From positions 1 through 5,216 of the forward strand of contig VBLS01000121.1 in NCBI GenBank assembly GCA_005878635.1: a DNA stretch of 5,216 bases. The letters run 5' to 3'. A program made the position numbers and the translations under genes. Below, piece by piece: positions 4,605 through 5,216 of this stretch (position 1 is the stretch's first letter; each line of letters opens with the position of its first letter). Under the pieces are notes generated by a model that was given only the letters and a program-made list of their open reading frames with translations, was not told the DNA's origin and did no database searches. Source of the DNA: Methanobacteriota archaeon (lineage in GTDB: Archaea > Thermoplasmatota > Thermoplasmata > RBG-16-68-12).

Positions 4605-5216
4605 ATGCCCAAAGGACGCCAACGGCTCGCGGCGGAGGTTCGGCGGTCCATCGAGGAACCGGAGCGGATCGGCAAGCTCTGGGAGGCGATGGAGCGAGGT
4701 CGAGCGAATCGGGCCGCGACGATCGAGCAGGCGGGCCTCGACCTCCCGGTGTTCCGGGATCGGGTGCGGTCCATCAAGGAGACCGCGGCCCAGGACCCCT
4801 CGATCGCGGAGGCCTTTGCCGACGCCGTCCGAGCGAACGGCGGACGCGTGCTCTTCGCGGCGACGGGTCGGGAGGCGGTCCGGTATCTGCTCGACGTGTG
4901 CCGGGCCCAGGGCGCGGAATTCCTCGTGAAATCGAAGTCCCTGACCTCGGAGGAGATCGAGATGAACCAAGGTCTCGCCGCGGAGGGGATCCGCGCCATC
5001 GAGACGGACCTGGGCGAGCTCCTTTGTCAAGTGGCGGGGGAGAAGCCTTCCCATCTCGTCTTCCCGGCGATCCACATGACGTCCGATCGGATTGCGAAGA
5101 TGCTGACGGAGGAATATGGAGAACCGATCGCTTCGGAACCTTCGAGCATCCTGTCCGCGGTCCGCGCGAAACTCCGTCCCTTGTTCCTCGCCGCGAAGGT
5201 GGGGGTGACCGGAGCG
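4605..5216 (+). CDS. lutB: LutB/YkgF-like iron-sulfur protein, N-terminal LUD part (cut by window edge)
   Basis: The frame stays open for 204 codons from ATG 4605 to the last base. The visible part is the N-terminal LUD domain of a LutB-like subunit: NGGRVLFAATGREAV (78-92), the hallmark FLVKSKSLTSEEIEMN (106-121), IETDLGELL (132-140), PSHLVFPAIHMTSDRI (148-163) and FLAAKVGVTGA (194-204). Family members are about 450-490 residues long and continue into a second half with two 4Fe-4S clusters that pass electrons from lactate oxidation. That half must lie beyond the window, as no CxxCxxC motif is seen here. Residues 1-70 are charged and helical, as usual. The start is secured by GGGAGGT six bases upstream. 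The order is lutC then lutB, unlike lutA-lutB-lutC in Bacillus subtilis. No lutA-like (CCG-domain) gene is visible; it could follow or be fused at the C-terminus. The identity is firm; the substrate is inferred. Confidence 0.88.
   Translation, partial: MPKGRQRLAAEVRRSIEEPERIGKLWEAMERGRANRAATIEQAGLDLPVFRDRVRSIKETAAQDPSIAEAFADAVRANGGRVLFAATGREAVRYLLDVCRAQGAEFLVKSKSLTSEEIEMNQGLAAEGIRAIETDLGELLCQVAGEKPSHLVFPAIHMTSDRIAKMLTEEYGEPIASEPSSILSAVRAKLRPLFLAAKVGVTGA

Noticed and set aside
4261..4929. 222-codon plus-strand frame overlapping lutC and lutB
   Set aside because: It is an Arg/Gly/Pro-rich out-of-frame reading. The true lutB frame starts at 4605 and runs open to the window end with clear LUD motifs.
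3986..4999. 337-codon minus-strand frame across lutC and lutB
   Set aside because: It is antisense to two well-supported genes and spans their junction with its ribosome binding site. The product is Ser/Arg/Ala-rich and low in complexity.
1..5216. A hidden defence or mobile system, tRNA, CRISPR array or insertion sequence
   Set aside because: I found no regularly spaced repeats, terminal inverted repeats, transposase or integrase motifs, and no tRNA T-loop (GGTTCGAATCC type) in the intergenic regions on either strand.

Overview
The window is a GC-rich, gene-dense piece of a prokaryotic chromosome with six supported protein genes, the last cut by the window edge. Most evidence points weakly to a high-GC archaeon, possibly of the Thermoplasmatota or a related lineage. 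The 3'-phosphoesterase gene stands alone rather than as a domain of a large LigD. An AT-rich TATA-like box lies about 29 bases before the antiporter start, as in a leaderless archaeal promoter. A second TATA-like box precedes the pterin dehydratase gene. Against this, the pterin dehydratase-VOC fusion has an actinobacterial look, so a high-GC bacterium, or an archaeon with acquired genes, remains possible. No rRNA, tRNA, CRISPR array, insertion sequence or phage gene was seen.

Layout. Bases 1-76 are non-coding and hold two short inverted repeats downstream of a minus-strand gene. At 77-604 (minus) is a stand-alone LigD-type 3'-phosphoesterase, a DNA-end cleaning enzyme linked to non-homologous end joining. 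A 268-base divergent intergenic region (605-872) separates it from the plus-strand genes. At 873-1535 is a fusion of pterin-4a-carbinolamine dehydratase with a VOC (glyoxalase-like) domain. At 1664-2383 is a GNAT-type acetyltransferase, probably starting at TTG. A 253-base gap (2384-2636) carries competing short hairpins and ends in the TATA-like box. At 2637-3923 is a cation/proton antiporter of the CPA2 (NapA/Kef-like) family.

At 3962-4600 is a LUD-domain LutC-like protein, followed after four bases by the start of a LutB-like protein (4605 to the window end). LutB's ribosome binding site lies inside the end of lutC.

The only clear functional unit is lutC-lutB, likely part of an L-lactate (or related 2-hydroxyacid) oxidation operon whose iron-sulfur modules and any lutA partner would lie beyond the right edge. 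The antiporter may be co-transcribed with it (38-base gap). The other genes look like independent housekeeping or accessory functions. I did not find a convincing undescribed multi-gene system. The most useful items to follow are the stand-alone phosphoesterase, the dehydratase-VOC fusion, the lutC-before-lutB order and the structured gap at 2384-2636.
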